Shown: positions 41,037 to 49,279 of the stretch, piece after piece
How the letters are laid out: each line of letters begins with the position of its first letter
Position numbering within the stretch: position 1 is the stretch's first letter
Source: Devosia neptuniae
Lineage (GTDB): Bacteria > Pseudomonadota > Alphaproteobacteria > Rhizobiales > Devosiaceae
Assembly (NCBI RefSeq): GCF_025452235.1
Contig: NZ_CP104965.1
Location: forward strand, 3,158,501-3,222,500
Direction of reading: 5' to 3'
Length of the DNA: 64,000 bases
Position numbers and translations under genes: made by a program
The notes under the pieces: model-generated
The model's database searches: none
Seen by the model: the letters and a program-made list of their open reading frames with translations, nothing else
What the model was told of the DNA's origin: nothing

Positions 41037-42230
41037 ATGCGCCAGGCAAGCGCCCCGCCGGCTCTGACCACGCTGATCCTGATCACGGCGACCTCCGTGG
41101 TAACGCTGAACATGATCGTGCCCTCGCTGACCAATATCGCGCGCGATCTGGATGCAGACTATGCCCTGGTCAGCCTCGCCCTGGGCGGCTACCTCGCCGT
41201 CACGGCTGCGGTCCAGCTCAGCGTTGGCCCGCTTGCCGATCGAATTGGCCGGCGGCCGGTCTTGCTGGTAGCGCTGGCCGTGTTCACGCTCGCTTCGCTT
41301 GGCTGCGCCATGGCGCAGAATGTGTGGATGCTGCTGGCATTCCGCATGCTGCAGGCCGCGGTGGTGTCGGGCTATGTGCTGTCGCTGGCGATCGTTCGCG
41401 ACACCAATGAAGGCAGCGATGCTGCGCGATTGCTGGGCCGCATCAGCATGGCCATGGCGCTTGCGCCCATGTTGGGGCCGATGCTGGGCAGCGTGCTGGA
41501 CGCAGCCTTTGGCTGGCGCATGATCTTCGTACTTTATGCGGTGGCTGGGGCAGGGCTGCTGTGCCTGGCATGGGCAGACGTGGGCGAAACCATCCGGCCT
41601 TCTGCAAAACCCGGCGAGAGACGATTGAGCACGCTGCTCAGCAAGCCAGTGTTCTGGAGCTACGCGCTGTGCACAGCCTTCTCGACCGGTGCCTTCTATA
41701 TATTCCTGGCCGGAGCCCCGCTGATTGCCACCGCCGTTTTCGGCATCGGCACGGCCGAGCTCGGCATGTTCGTCGGCAGCATCACGGCTGGTTTCATCGC
41801 GGGTGCTTGGTTGGCAGGCCGTCTCGCCGGCCGGTATTCGTCTGCGACGATCATGTTGATGGGCCGGATTTTTGCCTGCCTGGGACTCGCCGCGGGCCTG
41901 ATCTTGGTCGCTATGGGCGAGCTGTCGCCGCTCCTGTATTTCGGATCCACGATCTTTGTCGGCCTGGGCAATGGCATGACCATGCCGAACAGTAATGCCG
42001 GAGCCATGTCGGTGCAGCCGCGGCTGGCGGGAAGCGCTGCGGGCATAACCGGCGCGCTAACCGTGCTGGGTGGCGCGTTGCTGACCACGGGGACCGGGCT
42101 GGCATTGTCCGGCCAGCCGTCGCCCATGCTCCTGCTGGGGTTAATGCTGCTGGCTTCGTTCATGGGCCTGCTGGCCGCGGTTGCGGCCATCAGGCTGAGC
42201 AAGTCCGTGCCCAGCGGCCAGCCGGCCTAG
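41037..42230 (+). CDS. MFS multidrug exporter, Bcr/CflA family
   Basis: 397 residues, 12 predicted membrane helices. The first loop GPLADRIGRRPVLL is the MFS motif A, and LGRISMAMALAPMLGPMLGS is motif C typical of proton-driven drug exporters of the Bcr/CflA (DHA1) group. It likely exports toxic compounds; substrate not known. GGAGGATG lies before the ATG. It starts directly after a strong terminator and so may be controlled by attenuation. Confidence 0.9.
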   Translation: MRQASAPPALTTLILITATSVVTLNMIVPSLTNIARDLDADYALVSLALGGYLAVTAAVQLSVGPLADRIGRRPVLLVALAVFTLASLGCAMAQNVWMLLAFRMLQAAVVSGYVLSLAIVRDTNEGSDAARLLGRISMAMALAPMLGPMLGSVLDAAFGWRMIFVLYAVAGAGLLCLAWADVGETIRPSAKPGERRLSTLLSKPVFWSYALCTAFSTGAFYIFLAGAPLIATAVFGIGTAELGMFVGSITAGFIAGAWLAGRLAGRYSSATIMLMGRIFACLGLAAGLILVAMGELSPLLYFGSTIFVGLGNGMTMPNSNAGAMSVQPRLAGSAAGITGALTVLGGALLTTGTGLALSGQPSPMLLLGLMLLASFMGLLAAVAAIRLSKSVPSGQPA

Positions 42231-42283
42231 GGTGGCAGAGCGCCTCCCAATCCACAGCTTTCGCGGAATCTCGATTTAACCGC

Positions 42284-42312
42284 TTGAGGTTGGGTAAGAC
42301 CTTTGCTACATC
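42284..42312 (+). promoter_or_regulatory. Predicted promoter of tRNA-Leu
   Basis: TTGAGG (42284-42289), 17-base spacer, TACATC (42307-42312), about 43 bases before the tRNA 5' end. Confidence 0.4.
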
Positions 42313-42354
42313 CCCACTCGCTTCGGGCCTTTGGGAACGGAGCCTACCAAGCGT

Positions 42355-42441
42355 GCGGTCGTGGCGGAATTGGTAGACGCGCAGCGTTGAGGTCGCTGTG
42401 CCCGAAAGGGCGTGGAAGTTCGAGTCTTCTCGACCGCACCA
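42355..42441 (+). tRNA. tRNA-Leu (anticodon GAG)
   Basis: Full cloverleaf: acceptor GCGGTCG pairs with CGACCGC (42431-42437), discriminator A and encoded CCA to 42441. The anticodon stem CAGCG/CGCTG holds loop TTGAGGT with GAG at 42389-42391. There is a long variable arm (GTGCCCGAAAGGGCGT), as in class II tRNAs, and the T loop TTCGAGT. Reads CUC and CUU leucine codons. Confidence 0.96.
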
Positions 42442-42449
42442 AATATTCA

Positions 42450-42487
42450 AAAAAGCCGTGTAATCCCTAGATTACGCGGCTTTTTGA
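42450..42487 (+). terminator. Intrinsic terminator of tRNA-Leu
   Basis: 16-bp stem (42450-42465 with 42470-42485, one wobble), CCTA loop, T-run, 8 bases after the CCA end. Confidence 0.92.
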
Positions 42488-42578
42488 TTCCTGGTCCATT
42501 TCGATGTCGCGGAGCGGGCATGTCGGCTCTGCGCGTTTTTCGCGTGAGAACGCCGAACCGGGATGATATTGCTGCCGC

Positions 42579-43217
42579 ATGTACACACCACCCGCCTTTC
42601 GCGAAGACGACCCCCAGGCCCTGCGCCAGATTATGCGCGAGACCAGGCTTGCCACGCTGGTGACCGCCACGGCCGAGGGCCTGATGGCAACGCCGCTACC
42701 GCTTATTCTCGATGAGAATGAGGGCGAGCATGGCGTGCTTTATGGGCATTTGGCCAAGGCCAACCTGCAGTGGAAAGCGCCGGTTATCGGGGATGCGCTG
42801 GTCATCTTTTCGGGGCCGGATGCCTATGTTACGCCGTCCTGGTACGCCGCTAAGCAGGAACACGGCAAAGTCGTTCCGACCTGGAATTATGTGGCCGTTC
42901 ACGCCCATGGCCCGATCGAGTTTTTCGAGGATGAAGCGCGCCTGTTCGATGCAGTCTCCCGGCTCACCCATCTGCATGAGCAGCCGCGAGAAAAGCCTTG
43001 GGCCGTCACCGATGCGCCCGCCGAATATATCCGCGCACAGTTGAAGGGCATTGTCGGCCTGCGCTTGCCGATCAGCCGTATCGAGGGCAAGCGCAAGATG
43101 AGCCAAAATCGCCCGGAGGCCGACCGGAGCGGTGTGGCGGCCGGTCTTGCCGGCAGCGAGCGGAACAGCGACCACGATGTCGCCACCATGATACCGACGG
43201 GACCCAATCATGCCTGA
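42579..43217 (+). CDS. FMN-binding negative regulator, PaiB family
   Basis: 212 residues with the PaiB split-barrel: start MYTPPAFREDD, ATLVTATAEGLMATPLPL, YGHLAKANLQWK, SGPDAYVTPSWYAAKQEHGKVVPTWNY and IEGKRKMSQNR. In Bacillus the family represses sporulation and protease genes; in proteobacteria the role is unclear, possibly a flavin-binding enzyme. The last 8 bases overlap the LysE-type gene, implying co-expression. Confidence 0.9.
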   Translation: MYTPPAFREDDPQALRQIMRETRLATLVTATAEGLMATPLPLILDENEGEHGVLYGHLAKANLQWKAPVIGDALVIFSGPDAYVTPSWYAAKQEHGKVVPTWNYVAVHAHGPIEFFEDEARLFDAVSRLTHLHEQPREKPWAVTDAPAEYIRAQLKGIVGLRLPISRIEGKRKMSQNRPEADRSGVAAGLAGSERNSDHDVATMIPTGPNHA

Positions 43218-43857
43218 TACCAGCCAACTTATCCTATATTTCGGCGCCTGCCTGCTGCTCGCAATCACGCCGGGGCCGGGCATTTTCTATGTTGCCGCCC
43301 GCACGCTGGCCGGTGGTCGTGCCGAGGGCATTGCTTCCAGTTTCGGCAATGGACTGGGCGGCATGGTGCATGTTCTGGCTGGGGCGCTGGGCGTATCGGC
43401 CATCGTGCTGGCCAGTGCCGAGCTGTTCACGCTGCTGAAATTCGCCGGGGCGGCCTATCTGGTCTGGATCGGCATTCGCACCATCCAGGCGGCACGGCGC
43501 GATGCCCGCGCGGCTTTGGGCGGCGAACTCGTGGCTTCGGCGGTCGGGGCAGGGCGGGCGTTTCGCGAGGGGGTGCTGGTCGAAGCACTCAATCCCAAGA
43601 CGGCAGCGTTTTTCCTCGCCTTCATTCCCCAGTTCATCGATCCCGCGGCGGGCAATGTGGCGCTGCAATTCGTGGCCCTGGGCACCGTCTCGGTGGTGCT
43701 GAACACCCTGGCCGATATCGTCGTGGCCTTTGCCGCCAGCCGCATTCGCGCCGGGGCGGCGGCTAATCCCTCGCTGGTGCGGCGGCTGCGCGAGGCTTCG
43801 GGCGGCGCGATGATCGCGCTGGCGGGTGTGCTGGTATTGGCCCGGCGCCCGTCCTGA
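43210..43857 (+). CDS. LysE/RhtB-family exporter
   Basis: 215 residues, six membrane helices. The signature AITPGPGIFYVAARTLAGGR near residue 20 and FREGVLVEALNPKTAAFFLAF are characteristic of RhtB-type amino-acid exporters. Substrate (homoserine, threonine, leucine or similar) not deducible. It overlaps paiB by 8 bases. Confidence 0.9.
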   Translation: MPDTSQLILYFGACLLLAITPGPGIFYVAARTLAGGRAEGIASSFGNGLGGMVHVLAGALGVSAIVLASAELFTLLKFAGAAYLVWIGIRTIQAARRDARAALGGELVASAVGAGRAFREGVLVEALNPKTAAFFLAFIPQFIDPAAGNVALQFVALGTVSVVLNTLADIVVAFAASRIRAGAAANPSLVRRLREASGGAMIALAGVLVLARRPS

Positions 43858-43873
43858 CGGGAAGCACCGGAAA

Positions 43874-43905
43874 GGAAAAAGGCCGCCTGTTGAGGCGGCC
43901 TTTGC
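43874..43905. terminator. Bidirectional intrinsic terminator
   Basis: 11-bp perfect stem (43878-43888 with 43893-43903), GTTG loop, between the LysE-type gene and the lipoprotein gene. Confidence 0.85.
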
Positions 43906-43906
43906 A

Positions 43907-44071
43907 TTATGGGGAAGGCGTCGCGGGCGCCGGTTCAGCAGGCGGCGGCGTGGTTGCCGGCGTGCTGGTGTCGGCCGGGGGCGTACCACCACCGGCAGGG
44001 GCGTCGCCGCCACAGGCCGCCAGGGCAAGCGCCATCATCAGGGCTGCCGGGGCGATGAGGAATTTGGACAT
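43907..44071 (-). CDS. Small lipoprotein
   Basis: 54 residues from the ATG at 44071. Signal helix FLIAPAALMMALAL with lipobox LAAC (Cys20) and a Pro/Thr/Ala-rich tail ending in PATPSP. AAAGGTGAT precedes the start. The terminator follows directly. Probably anchored in a membrane by its lipid; function unknown. A longer frame to 44377 is not supported. Confidence 0.72.
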   Translation of the reverse strand: MSKFLIAPAALMMALALAACGGDAPAGGGTPPADTSTPATTPPPAEPAPATPSP

Positions 44072-44172
44072 GGGATCACCTTTGTTGTTTGATCTTGGTC
44101 GTTCACACATCAGTGAGCTAAGCGGCATAATCGGGCAAAAGTTGGGACCCAAGGTGTTTTTGCCGTGGCGAC

Positions 44173-44544
44173 TTACGCCCCGCCTGGCGCCGGACGCTGA
44201 GCAATCAGCGATTTGGGGGCCTTGAAGCGCCAGGCATCTTCCAGCCGCAACGAAAGTTCTTCGTCGGCTATGGCGGGCAGCCGGATCAGTACGGCCGGAT
44301 AGCCGATATAATGGGGCGTCTCGAAATAGATTTGCGGCGAGATTTCCATCAACAGGGTCTTCTGCTCGGCCGGACACAGCAGCACGAGGGTATCGGCGTC
44401 CTTGAGGCGGACGATGAGCTTGCCGCGCACCTTGAGTGCCGGCGTGCCATAGCTGGTGGAGCGGGTGATGCCCGGCAACTGGCGAGCCTGGGCCAAGGCA
44501 TGCACGCGCTCGAAGACGGTATCGAGGTCACCGGCGTCGCTCAT
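44173..44544 (-). CDS. MmcQ/YjbR-family protein
   Basis: 123 residues from the ATG at 44544, with GGGAGGAA upstream. The fold has STSYGTPALKVRGKLIVRLKD, LLMEISPQIYFETPHYIGYPAVLIRL and EDAWRFKAPKSL, matching the MmcQ/YjbR (CyaY-like) domain, often described as DNA-binding though that is weakly supported. A very long frame on this strand (to 46125) is the shadow of mgtE. Confidence 0.85.
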   Translation of the reverse strand: MSDAGDLDTVFERVHALAQARQLPGITRSTSYGTPALKVRGKLIVRLKDADTLVLLCPAEQKTLLMEISPQIYFETPHYIGYPAVLIRLPAIADEELSLRLEDAWRFKAPKSLIAQRPAPGGA

Positions 44545-44676
44545 CGGACGTTCCTCCCAATGCTCTGATTTTTCGGTACTTGTTGACCGAAAAACGCCGC
44601 CCCCAGTCTGGCGCATTGTGAGCCGATTGGCTACAGGTGGGCCTGCCCCCGACACCAGCGACACAAAGGGCCTCCA

Positions 44677-46092
44677 GTGAGCACAGATAGTGAAACCGTG
44701 CCCGGCCCAGAGGTCGGGATTGATCCCGATGCGCTGCGCGATGCGGAGGACCGCATCAGTCCGCTGTGGCTGGAACGTCTGCGCGCCTATTTGGATGCCG
44801 GGCGGGGGGATGACGTCGCCGCGGTAATGGAGCCGCTGCATGCCGCCGACGTCGGCGACGTGCTCGAATCGCTCGATGCCGAGGAGCGGCTGGCGCTGGT
44901 GCGCATGCTGGGCGACCGGTTCGACTATTCGGCACTGACCGAGGTGGACGAGAGTGTCCGCGTCGAGCTGATGGACGAGCTTTCCAACGCCGATATTGCG
45001 CGCGGCGTGACGGGATTGGACAATGACGACGCCGTCGCCATTCTCGAAGATCTCGAGCAAGTCGACCGCGACGAGGTTCTCTCGCAACTGCCAACCTTCG
45101 AGCGGCTGAGCCTCAAGCGCAGCCTCGATTTCCCCGAGGAATCCGCCGGCCGGCGGATGCAGACCGATTTCATCGCCATTCCGCCATTCTGGACGGTGGG
45201 GCAGACCATCGATTATCTGCGCACCGAGCCCGATCTGCCCGACGAATTCTACCAGATCTACGTGGTCGACGCGTCCTATCAGGTGCTGGGCACCATTCCG
45301 CTCGACAAGTTCCTGCGTGCGGCGCGGGTGGTCTCCATCGAGACTCTGATGAACACCAATTTCGTCCTGGTCGATGCCAATGAGGACCAGGAAGAAGCAG
45401 CCCGCGATTTCGAGCGCTACGATCTGGTCGAAGTGGGCGTGGTGGACGAGAGCAAGCGGCTGGTCGGCGTGCTGACCATCGACGATATCGTTGACGTCAT
45501 CCACGAAGAAGCCGACGAAGACATCAAGCTGCTGGCCGGCGTGGGCGACGAGGATATTTCCGACACCACGATCGATACGGTGCGCAGCCGCGTGCCGTGG
45601 CTGGTGGTCAACCTGTTTACCGCGGTGGCCGTCTCCTACGTCATCGGCCTGTTCGATGGCACGATCGAGCAGATGGTGGCGCTGGCCGTGCTGATGCCCA
45701 TCGTGGCCTCGATGGGCGGCAATGCCGGCACCCAGACCATGACCGTGACCGTGCGGGCACTGGCCATGCGCGAGCTGGATGGGCGGCGCCTGCGCCGGCT
45801 GATCACCCGCGAAATGGTGGTGGGCCTGGCCAATGGGGTGATCTTTGCCGTGCTGATCGGCCTGGTCACCTGGCTGCGCTTCGGCAATATCGAACTGGGC
45901 GGCGTGATCGGGCTGGCCATGGTGATCAATCTGATCGTGGCCGGCACGGCTGGCATTTTGATCCCGCTGGCGCTGGACAAGCTCAAGGCCGACCCGGCCA
46001 TCGCCTCGGCGGTATTCGTGACCACCATTACCGACACGGTCGGGTTCTTCGCATTCCTCGGTATTGCGGGGCTGTGGTTCGGGCTGTTCTAG
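44677..46092 (+). CDS. mgtE: Magnesium transporter MgtE
   Basis: 471 residues, GTG start. MgtE N-domain (about 40-150, LHAADVGDVLESLDAEER), paired CBS domains (about 155-275) that sense Mg2+, then five membrane helices (about 300-471) with the pore motif MPIVASMGGNAGTQTMTVTVR. The channel closes when cytosolic Mg2+ is high. No M-box riboswitch was recognised in the 130 bases upstream. The next gene starts right at its stop codon. Confidence 0.95.
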   Translation: MSTDSETVPGPEVGIDPDALRDAEDRISPLWLERLRAYLDAGRGDDVAAVMEPLHAADVGDVLESLDAEERLALVRMLGDRFDYSALTEVDESVRVELMDELSNADIARGVTGLDNDDAVAILEDLEQVDRDEVLSQLPTFERLSLKRSLDFPEESAGRRMQTDFIAIPPFWTVGQTIDYLRTEPDLPDEFYQIYVVDASYQVLGTIPLDKFLRAARVVSIETLMNTNFVLVDANEDQEEAARDFERYDLVEVGVVDESKRLVGVLTIDDIVDVIHEEADEDIKLLAGVGDEDISDTTIDTVRSRVPWLVVNLFTAVAVSYVIGLFDGTIEQMVALAVLMPIVASMGGNAGTQTMTVTVRALAMRELDGRRLRRLITREMVVGLANGVIFAVLIGLVTWLRFGNIELGGVIGLAMVINLIVAGTAGILIPLALDKLKADPAIASAVFVTTITDTVGFFAFLGIAGLWFGLF

Positions 46093-46668
46093 ATGATCGA
46101 GCCGGGCAAGATCATCTTTGTGCATGGGGCCTCGAGCAGCGGCAAATCCACCATTGCGCGGGGCATCCAGGCGCAGATCGGGCTACCGTTCTGGCACATT
46201 TCCATCGATCACCTGCGGGATGCGGGCGTGCTGCCCTCGGGCCGTTTCAAAAGCGGTGAATTCGACTGGAAGGCGGCACGGGCACCGTTTTTCGACGGGT
46301 TTCACCGCTCGCTTGCAGCCTATGCGGCGGCAGGCAATAATCTGGTGCTCGAGCACATTCTGGATACGCCGGGCTGGTTGGACGAGCTGGTGGCTCTATT
46401 CGCCCCCTTCGACGTGTTTCTCGTCGGGGTGCATTGCCCACTGCCTTTGCTGATCGAGCGGGAAAAGGCCCGAGGCGACCGGCCCCTGGGCAGCGCCGAG
46501 CAGGATTTCCATACCATCCACCAAGGCATGGAATATGACTTTGAGGTGCAGACCGACTCGGATGCCCAAGGCAATGTCGAGCGGGTGATTGCGGCCTGGG
46601 AAAATCGTACCGGCCCGTCATTTTTTGCCCGCCGGGCGATGGCCTCCGGCGCCGCTCAACATCGCTAA
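46093..46668 (+). CDS. Chloramphenicol-phosphotransferase-like kinase
   Basis: 191 residues. P-loop VHGASSSGKSTIARGIQ (about 10-26), SIDHLRDAG with the catalytic-type Asp, LVLEHILDTPGWLDELV and GVHCPLPLLIEREKARGDRP, the pattern of the CPT family (PF07931). In Streptomyces CPT modifies chloramphenicol; proteobacterial homologues may act on another substrate. The ATG directly follows the mgtE TAG. Confidence 0.82.
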   Translation: MIEPGKIIFVHGASSSGKSTIARGIQAQIGLPFWHISIDHLRDAGVLPSGRFKSGEFDWKAARAPFFDGFHRSLAAYAAAGNNLVLEHILDTPGWLDELVALFAPFDVFLVGVHCPLPLLIEREKARGDRPLGSAEQDFHTIHQGMEYDFEVQTDSDAQGNVERVIAAWENRTGPSFFARRAMASGAAQHR

Positions 46669-46742
46669 AATGCCGGGAATTCGGGTTGGAACGTCTTAAC
46701 CGCGCCCGGAATCAAGCCTGTGGACTGTGGCAACTTCGCCGC

Positions 46743-46771
46743 TTGCAAAGCATTTATGACGCAGTTAACGA
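46743..46771 (+). promoter_or_regulatory. Predicted promoter of the 33-residue gene
   Basis: TTGCAA (46743-46748), 17 bases, TAACGA (46766-46771), 75 bases before the start codon. Confidence 0.38.
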
Positions 46772-46845
46772 TTCATGACCGGGTGTGACCCCTGCGCGTC
46801 AGTGGCGTCGCCAACCGGAAGTGAACGGCTGACAAGGAGCGATCT

Positions 46846-46947
46846 ATGCGAAGTCAACCGAAGGCCAATATGTGGCGAGCAGCGACCTGGACCATGGTCT
46901 GCCTGCTCTCGATGGGACTGGTTTTCTCCGTAATTGCTGGCGTCTAG
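46846..46947 (+). CDS. 33-residue single-helix membrane protein
   Basis: A short frame with AAGGAGC 5 bases before the ATG. Polar start MRSQPKANMWR followed by a hydrophobic helix (about 13-33) ending at the stop. A hairpin follows at 46978. No family recognised; a promoter, ribosome site and hairpin all in place support a real gene. It is similar in design, not in sequence, to the small gene at 63208. Confidence 0.62.
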   Translation: MRSQPKANMWRAATWTMVCLLSMGLVFSVIAGV

Positions 46948-46977
46948 GCGCTAGAGTTCTTCACTCACACGATTTAG

Positions 46978-47010
46978 GAGGGCGCCCAAGCCACTGGGGC
47001 GCCCTTCTTG
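46978..47010 (+). terminator. Probable terminator after the 33-residue gene
   Basis: 10-bp stem with a terminal wobble (46978-46987 with 46997-47006) and a weak T-containing tail, just before the GST gene. Confidence 0.55.
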
Positions 47011-47021
47011 CTTAGGAAACA

Positions 47022-47702
47022 ATGATGAAGCTGCTGATCGGCAATCGCAATTATTCCACCTGGTCGCTGCGGCCCTGGCTGGTCCTCGCTCATTTCGACA
47101 TTCCATTCGAAGACGAAGTGTTGCAACTCGCCGGCGAAGGCTGGCGCGAGACGCTGGCGGCGCGCTCGCCCACCGGCAAGGTGCCTGTGCTGATCGATGG
47201 CGATCTGGTGATCCCCGAGACGATTGCGATCATCGAATATCTGGTCGATCTTTATCCCGACAAAGCCATCTGGCCGGCCGATCTGCGGCAGCGGGCAATG
47301 GCGCGCGCCGCGAGTGCGGAAATGCATTCGGCGTTCCAATCGCTGCGCAGTCATGCGCCGATGAATTTGCGCGCCGCCCACCCCGGCAAGGTCAATATCG
47401 ACACCGTCGGCAAGGACCTGCATCGGCTGGAAACCCTGCTGGGCGGCCTGCTGACTCAGTCGGGCGGCCCGTTCCTGTTCGGCGAATTCACCGCGGCCGA
47501 CGCCATGTTCGCTCCGGTGGCCACACGCATTCGCACCTATGCCTTGCCGGTTTCCGATCTTCTGAACGCCTATGTCGAAGCCATCTACAGCCTGCCGGCC
47601 TTCCAGCAATGGCTGGCTTTAGCCCTGCGCGAACCGTGGGTCGTCGACGACGACGAAATCGACGTGATGCAGGGACGCGTCAAGCCGGGGACTTTGGCAT
47701 GA
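47022..47702 (+). CDS. Glutathione S-transferase family protein
   Basis: 226 residues. Thioredoxin-fold N-domain (about 1-80) with IGNRNYSTWSLRPW (Ser/Tyr near the glutathione site), KVPVLIDGDLVIPETIAIIEYL, and an all-helical C-domain with FLFGEFTAADAMFAPVATR. Probably conjugates or reduces electrophiles; substrate unknown. The second codon is also ATG. Its stop overlaps the start of the DUF1489 gene. Confidence 0.92.
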   Translation: MMKLLIGNRNYSTWSLRPWLVLAHFDIPFEDEVLQLAGEGWRETLAARSPTGKVPVLIDGDLVIPETIAIIEYLVDLYPDKAIWPADLRQRAMARAASAEMHSAFQSLRSHAPMNLRAAHPGKVNIDTVGKDLHRLETLLGGLLTQSGGPFLFGEFTAADAMFAPVATRIRTYALPVSDLLNAYVEAIYSLPAFQQWLALALREPWVVDDDEIDVMQGRVKPGTLA

Positions 47703-48124
47703 TCCATATGGTCAAACTCAGCGTCGGGGTGGCAAGCCTGGCGGAACTCGAAAGCTACCGTGACGAGCGCGCCCATTGGTGGGGCGCCGATTACGGCGAG
47801 GACGTGCATGTGCACCGCACCCGCATGCGCCCCAAGCGTGCCGAGGAGATGGAAGGCGTGTCCTCGATCTATTGGGTCATCGCCGGCGCCATCGTCTGCC
47901 GCCAGCCCATCCTGCGCCTGGCGCCCTATACCGATGCCGAGGGCAAGGATTACTGCGACATCATCATGAGCCGCGACATGGTGCGCACCGTGCCCTATCC
48001 CAAACGTCCCTTCCAGGGCTGGCGCTACCTCCGCCCCGAGGACGCCCCGCCCGACCTGGGCGCGAACGAGAATGCCGAAGCGCTGGCCCTGGCAGCGGAT
48101 CTGGCGAAGCTGGGGCTGATCTAG
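47699..48124 (+). CDS. DUF1489 protein
   Basis: 141 residues from the ATG that overlaps the GST stop. Conserved features: HMVKLSVGVASLAELESY, HVHRTRMRPKRAEEM, SSIYWVIAGAIVCRQPIL and GWRYLRPEDAPPDL. This family is confined mainly to alphaproteobacteria and has no known function. It is translationally coupled to the GST gene. Confidence 0.9.
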   Translation: MIHMVKLSVGVASLAELESYRDERAHWWGADYGEDVHVHRTRMRPKRAEEMEGVSSIYWVIAGAIVCRQPILRLAPYTDAEGKDYCDIIMSRDMVRTVPYPKRPFQGWRYLRPEDAPPDLGANENAEALALAADLAKLGLI

Positions 48125-48140
48125 CGTCGCTTATGCCAAC

Positions 48141-48234
48141 CCACGGTGTCATTCCCGCGAAAGCGGAAACCTCCGTTTTCTTTATGCCAGTGCGTAAAAC
48201 AGAGGTTCCCGCTTTCGCGGGAATGACATTGTGG
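48141..48234. repeat. Palindromic repeat, copy C
   Basis: 33-base arms (48141-48173 and 48202-48234) with three mismatches; core GTCATTCCCGCGAAAGCGG. Shorter centre than copies A and B. Confidence 0.85.
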
Positions 48235-48287
48235 CAAAGCACAAATTTCGCTCCGAGGGCACCTTCTCCCACACAGAAACCGCCGCG

Positions 48288-48302
48288 TTAACCAACCCTT
48301 AA
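48288..48302 (+). promoter_or_regulatory. CtrA-type box upstream of mipZ
   Basis: An exact TTAA-N7-TTAA (48288-48291 and 48299-48302), the consensus for the cell-cycle regulator CtrA, 57 bases before the chosen mipZ start. Confidence 0.65.
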
Positions 48303-48358
48303 CCATGCGGGTTCGATGTGTTGACCAAGAGTTAATCGTTCCTGATTTGGAGACGGCG

Positions 48359-49186
48359 ATGGGGCAGGGGGCACATGTCATTGTGGTGGGCAATGAGAAG
48401 GGCGGGTCGGGGAAGTCGACCACGGCGTTTCACCTCGCCATTTACCTGATGCACCATGGCTATCGCGTCGCCACCATCGACGTGGACAGCCGGCAGCAGA
48501 CCTTTACCCATTATGTGCGTAACCGCCGCGCCTGGACGCGGGAGCGGGGCCTTAATGTGCCCAATCCCAAGCATTTCCATCTGCCAACGGCCTGGGGCGA
48601 TTCGATCAAGGACAATCAGCAGGCCGAGCTGGCGGTGTTCCGCAAGGCGATTGCCGAGGTGGATGGGGCGGTCGATTACCTGGTGATCGACACGCCCGGT
48701 TTTGACACCAATCTGACGCGGCTGGCCCATACCATGGCCGATACGCTGGTGACCCCGCTCAATGACAGCCTGATCGATCTGAACGTGCTGGCGCGGGTCG
48801 ACCCCGAGACGGGCGAGCCGGTCGAAACCAGCCATTATGCACGGCTGGTGCAGCGAGCGCGCTCGGAGCGGCTGGCCGCAGATGGCAAGAACATCGATTG
48901 GGTCCTGGTGCGAAATCGCATTTCCATGCTGGGCTCGCGCAATGCCAATCAGGTGCATGCGACACTGGAGCGGATCGGCACGCGCTTTGGCGCCAGGGTG
49001 GCCGATGGCATTGCCGAGCGGGTGATCTTCCGCTCGCTGTTTGCCAGCGGCATGACGGTGTTCGATCCGCTGGAGGAGGTTGCGCTGGGTGGCGCGCCCT
49101 CGATGTCCCATGTCAGTGCGCGGCAGGAATACCGCAATCTGGTGGGGGCGCTGCAATTGCCGGTGCGGCAGCGGATGGCGGCATAG
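48359..49186 (+). CDS. mipZ: Division-site positioning ATPase MipZ (first copy)
   Basis: 275 residues from MGQGAHVIVVGNEKGG; GGAG precedes the ATG by 6 bases, and a longer frame from 48305 would cover the promoter. ParA/MinD-type deviant Walker A NEKGGSGKST with signature Lys14, A' box IDVDSRQQT (Asp41, Asp43), Walker B LVIDTPGFDTNLTRLAHTMAD, and the MipZ-type DWVLVRNRISML and RVIFRSLFASGMTVFDPLEE segments. MipZ gradients from ParB block FtsZ near the poles. Followed by a close paralogue. Confidence 0.92.
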   Translation: MGQGAHVIVVGNEKGGSGKSTTAFHLAIYLMHHGYRVATIDVDSRQQTFTHYVRNRRAWTRERGLNVPNPKHFHLPTAWGDSIKDNQQAELAVFRKAIAEVDGAVDYLVIDTPGFDTNLTRLAHTMADTLVTPLNDSLIDLNVLARVDPETGEPVETSHYARLVQRARSERLAADGKNIDWVLVRNRISMLGSRNANQVHATLERIGTRFGARVADGIAERVIFRSLFASGMTVFDPLEEVALGGAPSMSHVSARQEYRNLVGALQLPVRQRMAA

Positions 49187-49218
49187 GCTCTGCCTGTTCA
49201 GCAATATTTGTAACAGAA

Positions 49219-49235
49219 CCACCCTTGCCGGGTGG
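49219..49235 (+). other. Small hairpin between the two mipZ genes
   Basis: CCACCC/GGGTGG stem with a 5-base loop in the 93-base gap; no T-tract. Confidence 0.4.
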
Positions 49236-49279
49236 CGCGAAACACTGACACTTGCCAGACGTAGTAGGAGTGATTTGCC

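Noticed and set aside
44545..44676. Mg2+ riboswitch (M-box) before mgtE
   Set aside because: The 130-base divergent gap is too short and shows no M-box pairing that I can recognise.
44173..46125. 650-codon minus-strand frame that ends in the YjbR protein
   Set aside because: Only the last 123 codons match a family and have a ribosome site. The rest is the shadow of mgtE.
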